Source: JAZGGS01 sp963749485 (GTDB lineage: Bacteria; Bacteroidota; Ignavibacteria; Ignavibacteriales; Ignavibacteriaceae). Taken from it: a DNA stretch of 64,000 nucleotides. The notes under the pieces are model-generated. The model saw only the letters and a list, made by a program, of their open reading frames with translations. It was not told the DNA's origin and searched no databases. This document shows, one piece after another, positions 40,291 through 49,236 of the stretch. The first letter of the stretch is position 1; each line of letters begins with the position of its first letter. The stretch lies in the NCBI GenBank assembly GCA_963749485.1, contig CAVVMV010000002.1:62001-126000 (forward strand), read 5' to 3'. Position numbers and translations under genes: made by a program.

Positions 40291-41074
40291 ATGTATGTGA
40301 AAAATATCACTCTTTACGCAATACTTTCGCTCATATCAATAAATATTAATTCTTATGCAAACAACTTGCAGGATAGTACGGGTTCATCGCAAGATTCAAT
40401 CTTAACTGATCATTCTATAGAAGATTCACTTGGATTAACTGCGTACGAGGTGATTGAAAAGTACCTGGAAGCAATTGGCGGCAAAGATCTCTTTGCAGAA
40501 GTTGAAGACCGCACAACAATAATGCGCGGAACTGCAATGGGGCAAAACCTTACCATTCTTAGTTAAGCAGAAAGTCCCCGCTAAACTTTACCAGGAAATA
40601 AAAGTGGGCGAAATGAAACAAAATGTTTATTTCGATGGCGAACGCGGGATGATGGTTATTGGAGATAATAATATTGAGATTGAAAAAAAAGAACTTGAAA
40701 AACTTAAAGTTGAAGCAACTATGAATCTGCTGCTCGATCCGGAATCTTACGGACTTAAGATAAGCTTAGCTGGAATTGAACAGGTTGACAGTATTGATTG
40801 CTACATAGTAAAAATGGTTTTGCCTTCAGGACTAAGATGGCAGCAATATTACAGTATCGAAACAGGTTTTAAAATAAAAGAAATTAAAGAGCTTCATACC
40901 GAACAGGGTTTATTTGAGCAGGAATCTTTTTACTCCGATTACAGGAATGTTGACGAGTTAAAATTTCCTTTTAAGATTGTGCAAAATATGGGAATGCAAA
41001 AGCTGGAACTTAATGTTAGCAGCATAAAGCTGAATACCGGCATCAGTGATGAAACTTTTAAGATACCGGAATAA
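40291..41074 (+). CDS. LolA-like outer-membrane lipoprotein-sorting protein, frameshifted
   Basis: A signal peptide (MYVKNITLYAILSLISININSYA) precedes EVIEKYLEAIGGKDLFAEVEDRTTIMRGTAMGQ, a form common in periplasmic LolA-fold proteins of Bacteroidota. Two indels near 40560-40580 shift the frame into VKQKVPAKLYQEIKVGEMKQ, and the rest (40604-41074) carries FDGERGMMVIGDN, VKMVLPSGLRWQQYYS and ELKFPFKIVQNMGMQKLELNVSSIKLN. It probably binds lipid or lipoprotein in the periplasm (family inference). About 255 residues joined. Confidence 0.75.
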
Positions 41075-41076
41075 AT

Positions 41077-41713
41077 TTGACAGACTCTGCGAAAAGAAAA
41101 TATTCGGCAATAGTATTTGATCTCGGAAACGTTCTAATTCCTTTTGATTACAACATTTTAATAGAAAAAATTAACAAAATTAAACCCGGGCTTGGTAATA
41201 AATTTATTGAATATTACAGATCGAATTACAGCATCCACCGTGATTTTGAAAGAGGATTTATTTCAGAGAGATGAATTTGTAGATAAGATGTTGGAAGTTT
41301 TAGATAACCGGATTGATGCAAATACATTTTGTAATTATTATGCGGATATATTCAGATTAAATGAAGAAGTTGTTTCATTGCTTCCCATCCTAAAAAATAA
41401 TTATAAACTCTTCTTGCTCTCCAACACTGATTCAATACATCAAAAGTATGGCTGGCAAAAATATGATTTTTTAAAACATTTTGATCAACTTATTCTTTCA
41501 CACGAAATCGGAGCTGTTAAACCAGAAGAAAAGATATACCGTGCTGTTGAAGATGCTTCAGGTTATCCTTCTGAAGAACATATTTTTATTGATGATATTG
41601 AAGAATACGTAAATGCCGCAAAATCATTAGGATGGGATGGTATTCTTTTTAAGGATTATAAATCTTTAGTTGAGGAATTAAGAATTAGAGAACTCTTAAA
41701 TTCGGTTTCCTGA
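41077..41713 (+). CDS. HAD-family hydrolase, one frameshift
   Basis: Motif I is VFDLGNVLIPFD (nucleophile Asp in FDLGN), motif II is LFLLSNTDS, and motifs III/IV are KPEEKIY and HIFIDDIEEYVNAAKSLGWDG. This is the variant FDLGNVL typical of the YihX/epoxide-hydrolase-like group that dephosphorylates sugar phosphates. Frames join near 41265 (FISE to DEFVDKML). TTG start at 41077, 2 bp after the previous stop, so it is cotranscribed with the LolA-like gene. The substrate is unknown. Confidence 0.85.
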
Positions 41714-41800
41714 TTCCTGTTTTCTTTCTTCAACGGGAAGAGTATATTTTCTAATAAAGATTATTACTTTGTAATATCAAAATAAAATTAAGAGGAAGTA

Positions 41801-42079
41801 ATGGTGGATTTTGAAATAAAACACGATGCAGAACAAAATAGGTTCGTATCTTATGTTGAAGGTTATGAAGCGGTAGTTGAATATACACTAAAAGATAATG
41901 TGATAGATTTATACAGAACCTTTACGCCGCCTGAACTGCGTGGGAAGGGCGTTGCAGGAAAGATAGTAAAATATGCTCTTGAACATGCAAAAGAAAATAA
42001 CCTGAAAGTCATCCCTACTTGTTCTTACGTAAAGGGATATATTGAGAGACATGAAAACTATAAAGAATTGCTTGCATGA
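41801..42079 (+). CDS. Small GNAT-fold N-acetyltransferase (YjdJ/COG2388 type)
   Basis: 92 residues. The acetyl-CoA loop is visible in PPELRGKGVAGKIVKYALEHAKEN, followed by LKVIPTCSYVKGYIERHENY. This short form lacks the N-terminal half of classical GNATs and matches the COG2388 group with a conserved Cys in PTCSY. The ATG at 41801 is preceded by AAGAGGAAG. The function is unknown. Confidence 0.85.
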   Translation: MVDFEIKHDAEQNRFVSYVEGYEAVVEYTLKDNVIDLYRTFTPPELRGKGVAGKIVKYALEHAKENNLKVIPTCSYVKGYIERHENYKELLA

Positions 42080-42103
42080 ATAATCATTTCCGGGAGAGTT
42101 GAA

Positions 42104-43448
42104 ATGCAAAACAAAATAATTCACGTTATAAAGAGAAGCGGTGCAATTGTACCTTTTAAAAAAGAGAGCATTGCTAACGCAATTTACCGTGCTGTTGTTG
42201 CCGTGGGCGGTAGAGATAAACATAAAGCAGAAGAGTTATCCGAGCAAGTTGTTAAAATTCTTAATGAGAAATTTTCTGACAAAAGCATACCAACTATTGA
42301 AGATGTTCAGGATATTGTTGAAAAAGTATTAATTGAAAACGGGCATTCCACTGTTGCCAAGGAATTTATTCTTTACAGGGAAGAAGCAGCCAAGCGCAGA
42401 GATAGTGAGGGAAGGTTAGCTTCGAAAGTTAAATGAAAATGTTCCCTGGGCAAAGGTTTGGCGCAACCTGGATTGGGCGGTAGCACATAATCTGCATACA
42501 GTTGATGCACTTAATAACCGGGTCGCAAACGGAGAGTTTCCTCAAATAGTTAATGAATCTGAAAGACTTTATGAAGATGATGTTACGCTTTGTTCAGAGT
42601 TGATTATTGAGCGGCTGAAAGATTTAAGAATGGTAATGATTAGCGGTCCTTCATCTTCAGGCAAAACTACTACAACAATAAAGCTTGAACAAAAACTTAT
42701 TAAGAAGGGTTACAAATTTAAAGTTCTTAATGTCGATCATTATTTTTTCGATCTTGAATTACATCCAAAAGATGAATTTGGTGATTACGATTTTGAAACC
42801 CCGCATGCACTCGATCTTCAGCTAATTAATGAACACCTGGTAAAATTGAGTGACGGAGAAGAAGTTTTAATTCCCGCATATGATTTTAAAACAGGAACCC
42901 GGCAACTTAATGTTACACAAATGAGACTTGAAAAAGATGAGCTTTTATTAATTGATAGTCTGCATGGTCTCTATCCTGAATTCAGTAAAGACATTCCTGA
43001 TGATATTAAATTTAAATTGTACCTTGAACCTTTATTACAAATGAAGGATAAGGAAGAAAAGTATATTCGGTGGACTGACTTAAGACTTATAAGGAGAATG
43101 TTAAGAGATTCTGTTCACCGTGCTTATAACCCGCAGCAAACTTTAGAACACTGGCACTATGTTCGTTCAAGTGAAATGCGAAATATTATTCCATATTCCA
43201 ATAGCGCAGATTTTATAATCAGCAGTGGAATGCCGTATGAACTTCCTCTTTATGCACACCGATTATTAAAAAGTTTTGCAGAGTGGGATGAAAAATATAA
43301 AGACGATCCACTTAAAACAGATGCTTACGAAAGAGCTGCAAGGTTATACAAAATTTTAAAGTCTGTAACTCCCGTATCGGATGATTCGCCTGTGCCTGGC
43401 AACTCAGTTATGCGTGAGTTTATTGGCGGAAGTACTCTTGAGTACTAA
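42104..43448 (+). CDS. ATP-cone domain fused to uridine-kinase-like P-loop kinase, one frameshift
   Basis: Residues 1 to about 100 form an ATP-cone (IHVIKRSGAIVPFKKESIANAIYRAV, TVAKEFILYREEAAKRR), the nucleotide-sensing allosteric module of ribonucleotide reductases and NrdR. A homopolymer indel at about 42432 (GTTAAATGA read for GTTAATGA) separates it from the rest: WRNLDWAVAHNLHTVDALNN, then Walker A SGPSSSGKTTTT, NVDHYFFDLELHPKDEFGDY and DSLHGLYPEF. These are marks of the uridine kinase/phosphoribulokinase family. About 448 residues joined. The pairing suggests a nucleoside or sugar kinase gated by ATP/dATP level (inference). Confidence 0.82.
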
Positions 43449-43581
43449 TTAATTGAATATGAAATTACTTATCATCATCTTATTTAAGAAACCCTATTAT
43501 TAATCTCAAAATATCCAGCTAATACAAACACCTGAATTGCATAAATCACTATACATTATTGTGAACAATTATATTCATATC

Positions 43582-43601
43582 TATACAAAATTATTTGTAT
43601 A
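43582..43601. promoter_or_regulatory. 20-bp palindrome, possible operator
   Basis: TATACAAA-ATTA-TTTGTATA is a perfect 8-bp inverted repeat with a 4-base centre, 122 bp before the matrixin gene. Its size and symmetry fit a dimeric regulator site, but AT-rich DNA yields such palindromes by chance. Confidence 0.35.
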
Positions 43602-43722
43602 AAGTACTGGTTTTATCCCTTTTTGTAAGTTTTTAAAGGGGAACAATTATTGCCCCTATTTCATCTAAACCTGAAAACAGGTTATCTAAATTCAATCATC
43701 AATTATAATGAAGGATTAGAGG

Positions 43723-44664
43723 ATGATTCCCGGTAGAAATAAATTTTTAGTTAGAGTTATTATTCTATCCATTTTTTTATCAGCTCTACATTTTTCTCTT
43801 GCTCAATATAATTCCCAGAACACAAAACCAGATGCTTCCGGAAATAAAAACGGATACGAACATTACAGACCAGGCAATTCCACATTAAGCGATGCTTCAG
43901 ATAGAAATGATAACAGATACAACAAGAAAGATGATAATTTTACAGAGCAGTTCGAAAAGAAGAACAGGTATGATAGAAAAAATGACAAACGTGATAAGAA
44001 TGATTATTATGACCGCAGAGATAGAAAAGATGATCGTAAAAGGAATGATAATTATAGGAGAGAAAGAAACGATGACCGCAACAAAAAAGATTCGGAAAAT
44101 TATTTTCATGTAGATAGATCAGGCAGAACGTTATGGGATGGAAAACATTGGGATATTGATGACTACCCGCTTAAAGTTTATGTGAAGGAATCATCCTCAA
44201 GGTATTATAAATCAGTTTATAAAGATTATGTTGATTACGCATTCGATGTTTGGAACAAGGCTGACAAAAGGATCAATTATACATTTGTAAACTCGAGCCG
44301 TTATGCTGATATATCGGTTATCTTTGTTGAAGACCTGGGTAAAAAATATGAAGAGAACTATTTGGGCTTAACTGAATATGACATGAACAGGGATAACGAA
44401 ATAGAGTTTTCTAAAATCCAGATAAGTTTAATTAAATTTTCTAATGAAAAAGTTTCCGACGGTGAAATTAAAGCAACAATAATTCATGAACTTGGGCATG
44501 CTTTTGGATTAGGGCATAGCAACTCTGAATCAGACATAATGTACCCTTATATTGATTCCGACCATTCCGGGAAGATGACTTATGATGAGCTTTCGGGTGG
44601 TGATAAAGAAGCAATAGAAGATGTGATAGACCTTGGTGAAAACGAACTATATGTCTGGAAGTAA
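43723..44664 (+). CDS. Matrixin-type (M10) secreted zinc metalloprotease with charged linker
   Basis: 313 residues. Signal peptide (VRVIILSIFLSALHFSLAQ) then a long low-complexity stretch (about 60-125) almost only of Asp, Asn, Lys, Arg and Tyr. The protease domain has YADISVIFVEDLG and the zinc motif HELGHAFGLGH (H255, H259, H265, catalytic E256), with a Met-turn DIMYP (M273). This is the metzincin signature of matrixins. No prodomain cysteine switch is seen. The acidic DMNRDNEIEF and DSDHSGKMTYDE segments may bind calcium (inference). Unbroken and monocistronic. Confidence 0.85.
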   Translation: MIPGRNKFLVRVIILSIFLSALHFSLAQYNSQNTKPDASGNKNGYEHYRPGNSTLSDASDRNDNRYNKKDDNFTEQFEKKNRYDRKNDKRDKNDYYDRRDRKDDRKRNDNYRRERNDDRNKKDSENYFHVDRSGRTLWDGKHWDIDDYPLKVYVKESSSRYYKSVYKDYVDYAFDVWNKADKRINYTFVNSSRYADISVIFVEDLGKKYEENYLGLTEYDMNRDNEIEFSKIQISLIKFSNEKVSDGEIKATIIHELGHAFGLGHSNSESDIMYPYIDSDHSGKMTYDELSGGDKEAIEDVIDLGENELYVWK

Positions 44665-45011
44665 AGCTCAATAGTAGAGACACATTTACCTTGGGAGTAG
44701 ACAGATGTCAATATGTCTCCGCATAGCTCTCAATTGCCTTTTTACATAATTCCACCAACAACCTACTTTTATAATTGTAAAAAGGATGACAAATCACCTT
44801 AATATCTAATCTTATTTTTAGGTATTAATTTTTTACTTAAAATGAATTTTGAATTAGATTAAACACACACAAATAAAACTCTGCAATTGTCAGGAAATGG
44901 AATATTTGTGTGATGTTGCACATCTTCTTATTATCAGCAGGATTTTGAGCGAATAGTTTTATATATTTATAAGCAAATCACTTCTGAAAACGAAATAATA
45001 AATTACTTATT
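44665..45011. other. 347-bp intergenic region with one inverted repeat
   Basis: No gene is visible. CCTTTTTACA (44737-44746) and TGTAAAAAGG (44776-44785) form a 10-bp hairpin with a 29-base loop. TATATTTA near 44960 loosely resembles a -7 box before egtB. Nothing else is supported. Confidence 0.5.
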
Positions 45012-46331
45012 ATGAATATAACTGATACAGATCAGGCAAAATCAAAGACTCTGAGCCAGGCAACTGAACTACCTGGAAGAGAGGAGTTAATTAATCACTA
45101 TAATAAAATCAGGAAGTTTACCGAAACGCTTTGTGAGCCGCTTGAAACGGAAGATTATGTTATCCAATCGATGCCGGATGTAAGCCCCACTAAATGGCAC
45201 ATCGGACATACAAGCTGGTTTTTTGAAGCATTCGTACTCAGTAATGCTGATTCAAATTATAAGTCCATTCATCCACTATATACTTATTTGTTCAACTCGT
45301 ATTATATACAAATTGGTGAGAGGTGGGACAGACCTAACAGGGGGTTGCTATCAAGACCAACCGTAAAAGATATTTATGAGTACAGAAAATTTGTGGATGA
45401 AAATGTTAAAGCGTTTATAAAGAATTGTGGTGAAAAACTTTATATAGAATATGCTCCGATTATTGAAATCGGAATTAATCACGAACAACAACACCAGGAA
45501 TTACTTCTTACAGATATAAAACATGTTTTATCATTCAATCCGCTTAATCCGGTTTATTCAGCAAAAGAAATTGTAAACAATGATGCTATTCCAAAAATGA
45601 ATTGGAATGAATTTGATGGTGGAATCTTTGAGATTGGAAATGACGGAAAAAGTTTTACCTATGATAACGAAACACCAAGGCATAAAGAATTTATAAATCC
45701 ATTTAGAATTGCAAACCGCCTGATAACAAATGGTGAGTATATAGAATTTATTGAAGATGGTGGATATAAAAACGCTCCTCTTATGGTTATCGGATGGCTG
45801 GGCAACAGTTGAAGGCGAGAAATTGGAAAGCACCACTTTATTGGGAAAAGAAAGATGGTGAATGGTGGAATTTCACATTAAATGGTTTCAGAAAAGTGAA
45901 TCCTGGCAGAACCTGTAACTCACATAAGTTATTATGAAGCTGATGCGTTTGCAAGCTGGAAGGATGCTCGTCTTCCAACCGAAGCAGAATGGGAAGTTGC
46001 TGCAAGTGTTATTCAATATAACGGAAATTTTGTTGAAACACTGAATTTCCATCCAGTCCCTTTGCAAAATGAAGATGATAGATTAAACCAGATGTATGGT
46101 GATGTTTGGGAATGGACGAGAAGCTCATATTCACCTTATCCCGGTTATAAAACTTTACCGGGGGCTTTGGGAGAGTACAACGGAAAATTTATGAGCAGCC
46201 AGATGGTTTTGCGCGGTGGTTCATGTGCAACTTCCAAAACTCATATAAGAAATACGTACAGAAATTTCTTTCCTCCTCATTCGCGCTGGCAGTTTATGGG
46301 AATTAGATTGGCAAAAGAGATAGAGAAATAA
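45012..46331 (+). CDS. egtB: Ergothioneine biosynthesis protein EgtB, frameshifted
   Basis: EgtB is the iron-dependent sulfoxide synthase that joins trimethylhistidine to a thiol. The DinB-like N-terminal domain carries the iron ligands in KWHIGHTSWFFE (H63 or H66) and NHEQQHQE (H157, H161). The C-terminal FGE-sulfatase domain has GGIFEIGNDG, RIANRLITNGEYIEFIEDGG, LPTEAEWEVAA, GDVWEWTRSSYSPYPGY and RGGSCAT. Three indels between about 45785 and 45905 leave the last part back in the original frame. About 440 residues joined. It precedes egtD by 1 bp. Confidence 0.92.
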
Positions 46332-46332
46332 T

Positions 46333-47280
46333 TTGAGTATAGAAATGCAAGACATCCTACACATTGAAACCCTTGATGAAGTAATTAGCGGACTCAGCAA
46401 TCCACAAAAATCTTTACCAAGTAAATTATTTTATGATGAGAAAGGTTCGCAGTTGTTTGATGAGATTTGTGAATTGGAAGAATATTATCCTACGCGCACC
46501 GAAATAAAAATAATGAGTGATAATATTGAGGAAATTGCATCATATATAGGGGAAGAATGTCTGCTTGTTGAACTTGGCAGCGGCAGCAGCGTAAAAATAC
46601 GATTACTCATAGATCATCTTCCAACACTTGCAGCATACGTTCCGGTTGATATTTCTCCAGAACATTTATTAAAATCAGCGGATAATCTTAAAGCAGATCA
46701 TCAACAATTAGTTGTGCATCCTTTGGTTGCCGATTACACAAAGGATTTTTCACTACCAAAAATTAGTGAGCCGTTCAAAACAATTGATGCATTTTATCCC
46801 GGTTCTACCATCGGTAATTTCACGCATGAAGAAGCAAGATCTTTTTTAAGCAGGATTGCTAAAACCTGCGGTAAGGAAAGCGGATTGCTTATTGGAGTTG
46901 ATCTGAAAAAGGACAAAAACATTTTAAATGCTGCATATAACGATAAAAAAAATGTAACTGCCGAATTCAACCTGAATGTGTTAAACCATTTAAACAATTT
47001 ACTTGGTGCAGATTTTAATTTGAATAAGTTTAAGCATCACGCATTTTATAACGAAGAGTTTGGAAGAATTGAGATGCACTTAGTAAGTAATGAAAAACAG
47101 AATGTGCAGATTGAAAACTACTCTTTCTCTTTTAAGGAAGATGAAACAATCTTAACAGAATATTCTTATAAATATAGTCTTGAAGATTTTGAACAAGTAG
47201 CATCAGGAATTTATAAAGTTGAAAAGGTCTGGGTAGATAAAAAGAAATTATTCAGTGTTCAGTTTTTGAGAGCTATTTAA
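46333..47280 (+). CDS. egtD: L-histidine N(alpha)-methyltransferase EgtD
   Basis: EgtD trimethylates histidine to hercynine, the EgtB substrate. The 315-residue protein shows SLPSKLFYDEKGSQLFDEIC, YYPTRTEIKIM, the SAM-binding LVELGSGSSVK, VPVDISPEHL, and FYPGSTIGNFTHEEA, all diagnostic. The open frame starts with TTG at 46333, or ATG at 46345. It is intact and forms an egtBD operon. No egtA, egtC or egtE is seen, as in many non-actinobacterial clusters. Confidence 0.94.
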   Translation: MSIEMQDILHIETLDEVISGLSNPQKSLPSKLFYDEKGSQLFDEICELEEYYPTRTEIKIMSDNIEEIASYIGEECLLVELGSGSSVKIRLLIDHLPTLAAYVPVDISPEHLLKSADNLKADHQQLVVHPLVADYTKDFSLPKISEPFKTIDAFYPGSTIGNFTHEEARSFLSRIAKTCGKESGLLIGVDLKKDKNILNAAYNDKKNVTAEFNLNVLNHLNNLLGADFNLNKFKHHAFYNEEFGRIEMHLVSNEKQNVQIENYSFSFKEDETILTEYSYKYSLEDFEQVASGIYKVEKVWVDKKKLFSVQFLRAI

Positions 47281-47396
47281 CAGTTAATAATTCATACCCT
47301 ATTTCCCACCGATCACTTACCTTTCTTTTCGAATATTCATAATTTGTATAACAATTTATTACAATTATAAGCAAATCCGGCTAAGGAGATGAAACA

Positions 47397-48638
47397 ATGA
47401 AAACTACCGCAGCATTTTTTACAGGTATATTCCTCATCATTTCATTCTGCTCTGTTTTTCCACAGGATAAGCATGACAAAGGAATATTTGTTGAACCAAA
47501 AGATGGTTTCTATAAAAACGAAATTCAAAAAGGTATAGAAGATTTTAATAAATCAGAAAAGGAGCCCGGTAAAAGATTCAAAATGAATTTTTTCGGAATG
47601 GATCTACCTGAATCCATTACAGAGTTTAATAGTTATTGGTATAATGAGCCGGTTTCCCAGGGAAACACAGGCACTTGTTGGTGTTTTTCAACAACATCTT
47701 TCTTTGAATCTGAAGTTTACAGGCTACACGGCTTAGAAGTGAAACTCTCTGAAATGTACACTGTCTATTGGGAATATGTTGAAAAGGCAAAAAGATTTAT
47801 GCAGCAAAGAGGAAACTCTGCTTTTGATCAAGGTTCAGAAGCAAATGCTGTTACAAAGATATGGAAAAGATATGGGGTAATTCCAGCAGATGCTTACACA
47901 GGTATGATGCCAGGACAGAAATTTCATGATCATACTAAAATGTTTGATGAGATGAGATCATATTTAATGAACGTAAAAGAAACTAATGCCTGGGATGAGG
48001 ATAAAGCGATACTAACAATAAAAGCAATAATGAATCATTATATGGGTGAACTTCCTGCAGAAGTAACCGTGGATGGGAAGAAATTCACTCCAAAAGAATA
48101 CCTTGAAAATTATCTCAAGCTAAATCTTAATGATTATGTTGATATACTTTCATATATGCAGCAGCCATATTACAAGCAGGTAGAATATGAAGTGCCTGAT
48201 AACTGGTGGCATAACAAAGATTATTATAATGTACCGTTGGATCAGTTTATGTTTGCTCTTAAAAATGCAATAGAGAACGGTTATACGATGTCTATTGGTG
48301 GAGATGTTTCTGAAGCTGGTTACGATTCATGGCACAAGGTAGGAATCGTACCGACTTTTGATATCCCTTCTGAATATATTGATGAGAATGCAAGGCAGTT
48401 CCGGTTCAGCAACAAAACAACAACTGATGATCATGGAATTCATCTTGTTGGTTATATGGAGAAGGACGGGAAAGATTGGTTTTTGATAAAAGATTCCGGC
48501 TCAGGTTCCAGGAATACCGGCGATAAGGGATATTATTTTTATCACGAAGATTATGTAAAATTGAAAATAATGGATTTTATGGTTCACAAAGATGCAGTAG
48601 AGAACTTATTAAAGAAATTCGAGGAGCAGATAAAATAG
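47397..48638 (+). CDS. C1-family (bleomycin-hydrolase-like) cysteine peptidase, secreted
   Basis: 413 residues with a signal peptide (MKTTAAFFTGIFLIISFCSV). The papain-like core shows Q88 (oxyanion hole) and nucleophile C94 in QGNTGTCWCF, then a catalytic His, H346, in DDHGIHLVGY. The position of the catalytic Asn holds Asp (D366 in FLIKDSGSG), as I recall for other Bacteroidota members. It is likely an exported aminopeptidase C relative. Unbroken, with AAGGAG before the ATG. Confidence 0.88.
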   Translation: MKTTAAFFTGIFLIISFCSVFPQDKHDKGIFVEPKDGFYKNEIQKGIEDFNKSEKEPGKRFKMNFFGMDLPESITEFNSYWYNEPVSQGNTGTCWCFSTTSFFESEVYRLHGLEVKLSEMYTVYWEYVEKAKRFMQQRGNSAFDQGSEANAVTKIWKRYGVIPADAYTGMMPGQKFHDHTKMFDEMRSYLMNVKETNAWDEDKAILTIKAIMNHYMGELPAEVTVDGKKFTPKEYLENYLKLNLNDYVDILSYMQQPYYKQVEYEVPDNWWHNKDYYNVPLDQFMFALKNAIENGYTMSIGGDVSEAGYDSWHKVGIVPTFDIPSEYIDENARQFRFSNKTTTDDHGIHLVGYMEKDGKDWFLIKDSGSGSRNTGDKGYYFYHEDYVKLKIMDFMVHKDAVENLLKKFEEQIK

Positions 48639-48682
48639 AATTTTAGTTACATAGGTGGTTTAATTTATTAAACCCCTACTGA

Positions 48683-49183
48683 CTAATCCTGCGGCGGCAT
48701 CCCCATTTGTGCCCATTCTTCTTTTGCAGGACCATAAACACCCGGCACTTTCAAACCTGCCATCCTCAATAATACCGTAAGCTGCGCGCGATGGTGGATT
48801 TGATGATTTACTAAAACCGAAAGAACTTTTCCCTTCTTCCATGTTTGCCCGTATAATTCAATATCTTCTTTTAAGCTATCATCATTCCACCCACCTGTAA
48901 CGGCTTTAAGCATTCCATCGGATGATCTTTTGTACTCATCGCAGATTTGTTTTGCAGTGGAGGGGATAGGTGCATCTTCAGGAGTGGCATCAAATTTAAG
49001 ACCTGTGCGTTGTACCATTTCACCAAGGGTTGTAACTATGTGCCATGCTAATCTGCCGGGAGTTCGTGTTTCCGCATTAAACTTTATAGTTAATGATTCG
49101 TCGGTAAGGTTATTAAAAATTTTAAGAGTAGAATCAGATTCGTAATTCCAGGCTTCCTTAAATTCTTCAATTTTACTGTACAT
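48683..49183 (-). CDS. DinB-family protein
   Basis: 166 residues of a four-helix bundle. The triad of metal-binding histidines appears as WHIVTTLGEM (H48) and NHQIHHRAQLTVLLRMAGL (H129, H133). The conserved ending KVPGVYGPAKEEW supports the DinB/YfiT group, which includes thiol transferases that use bacillithiol or mycothiol. The substrate is unknown. The gene is convergent with the C1 peptidase gene, 44 bp away. Confidence 0.88.
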   Translation of the reverse strand: MYSKIEEFKEAWNYESDSTLKIFNNLTDESLTIKFNAETRTPGRLAWHIVTTLGEMVQRTGLKFDATPEDAPIPSTAKQICDEYKRSSDGMLKAVTGGWNDDSLKEDIELYGQTWKKGKVLSVLVNHQIHHRAQLTVLLRMAGLKVPGVYGPAKEEWAQMGMPPQD

Positions 49184-49236
49184 ATTTTTACCAGCTGATT
49201 TATGAATAGTTGTAGATTTCAGTTCTGCAATTTATT

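Noticed and set aside
43897..44113. Ile-rich and Met-rich open frames on both strands
   Set aside because: Mirror frames of the low-complexity linker of the matrixin gene.
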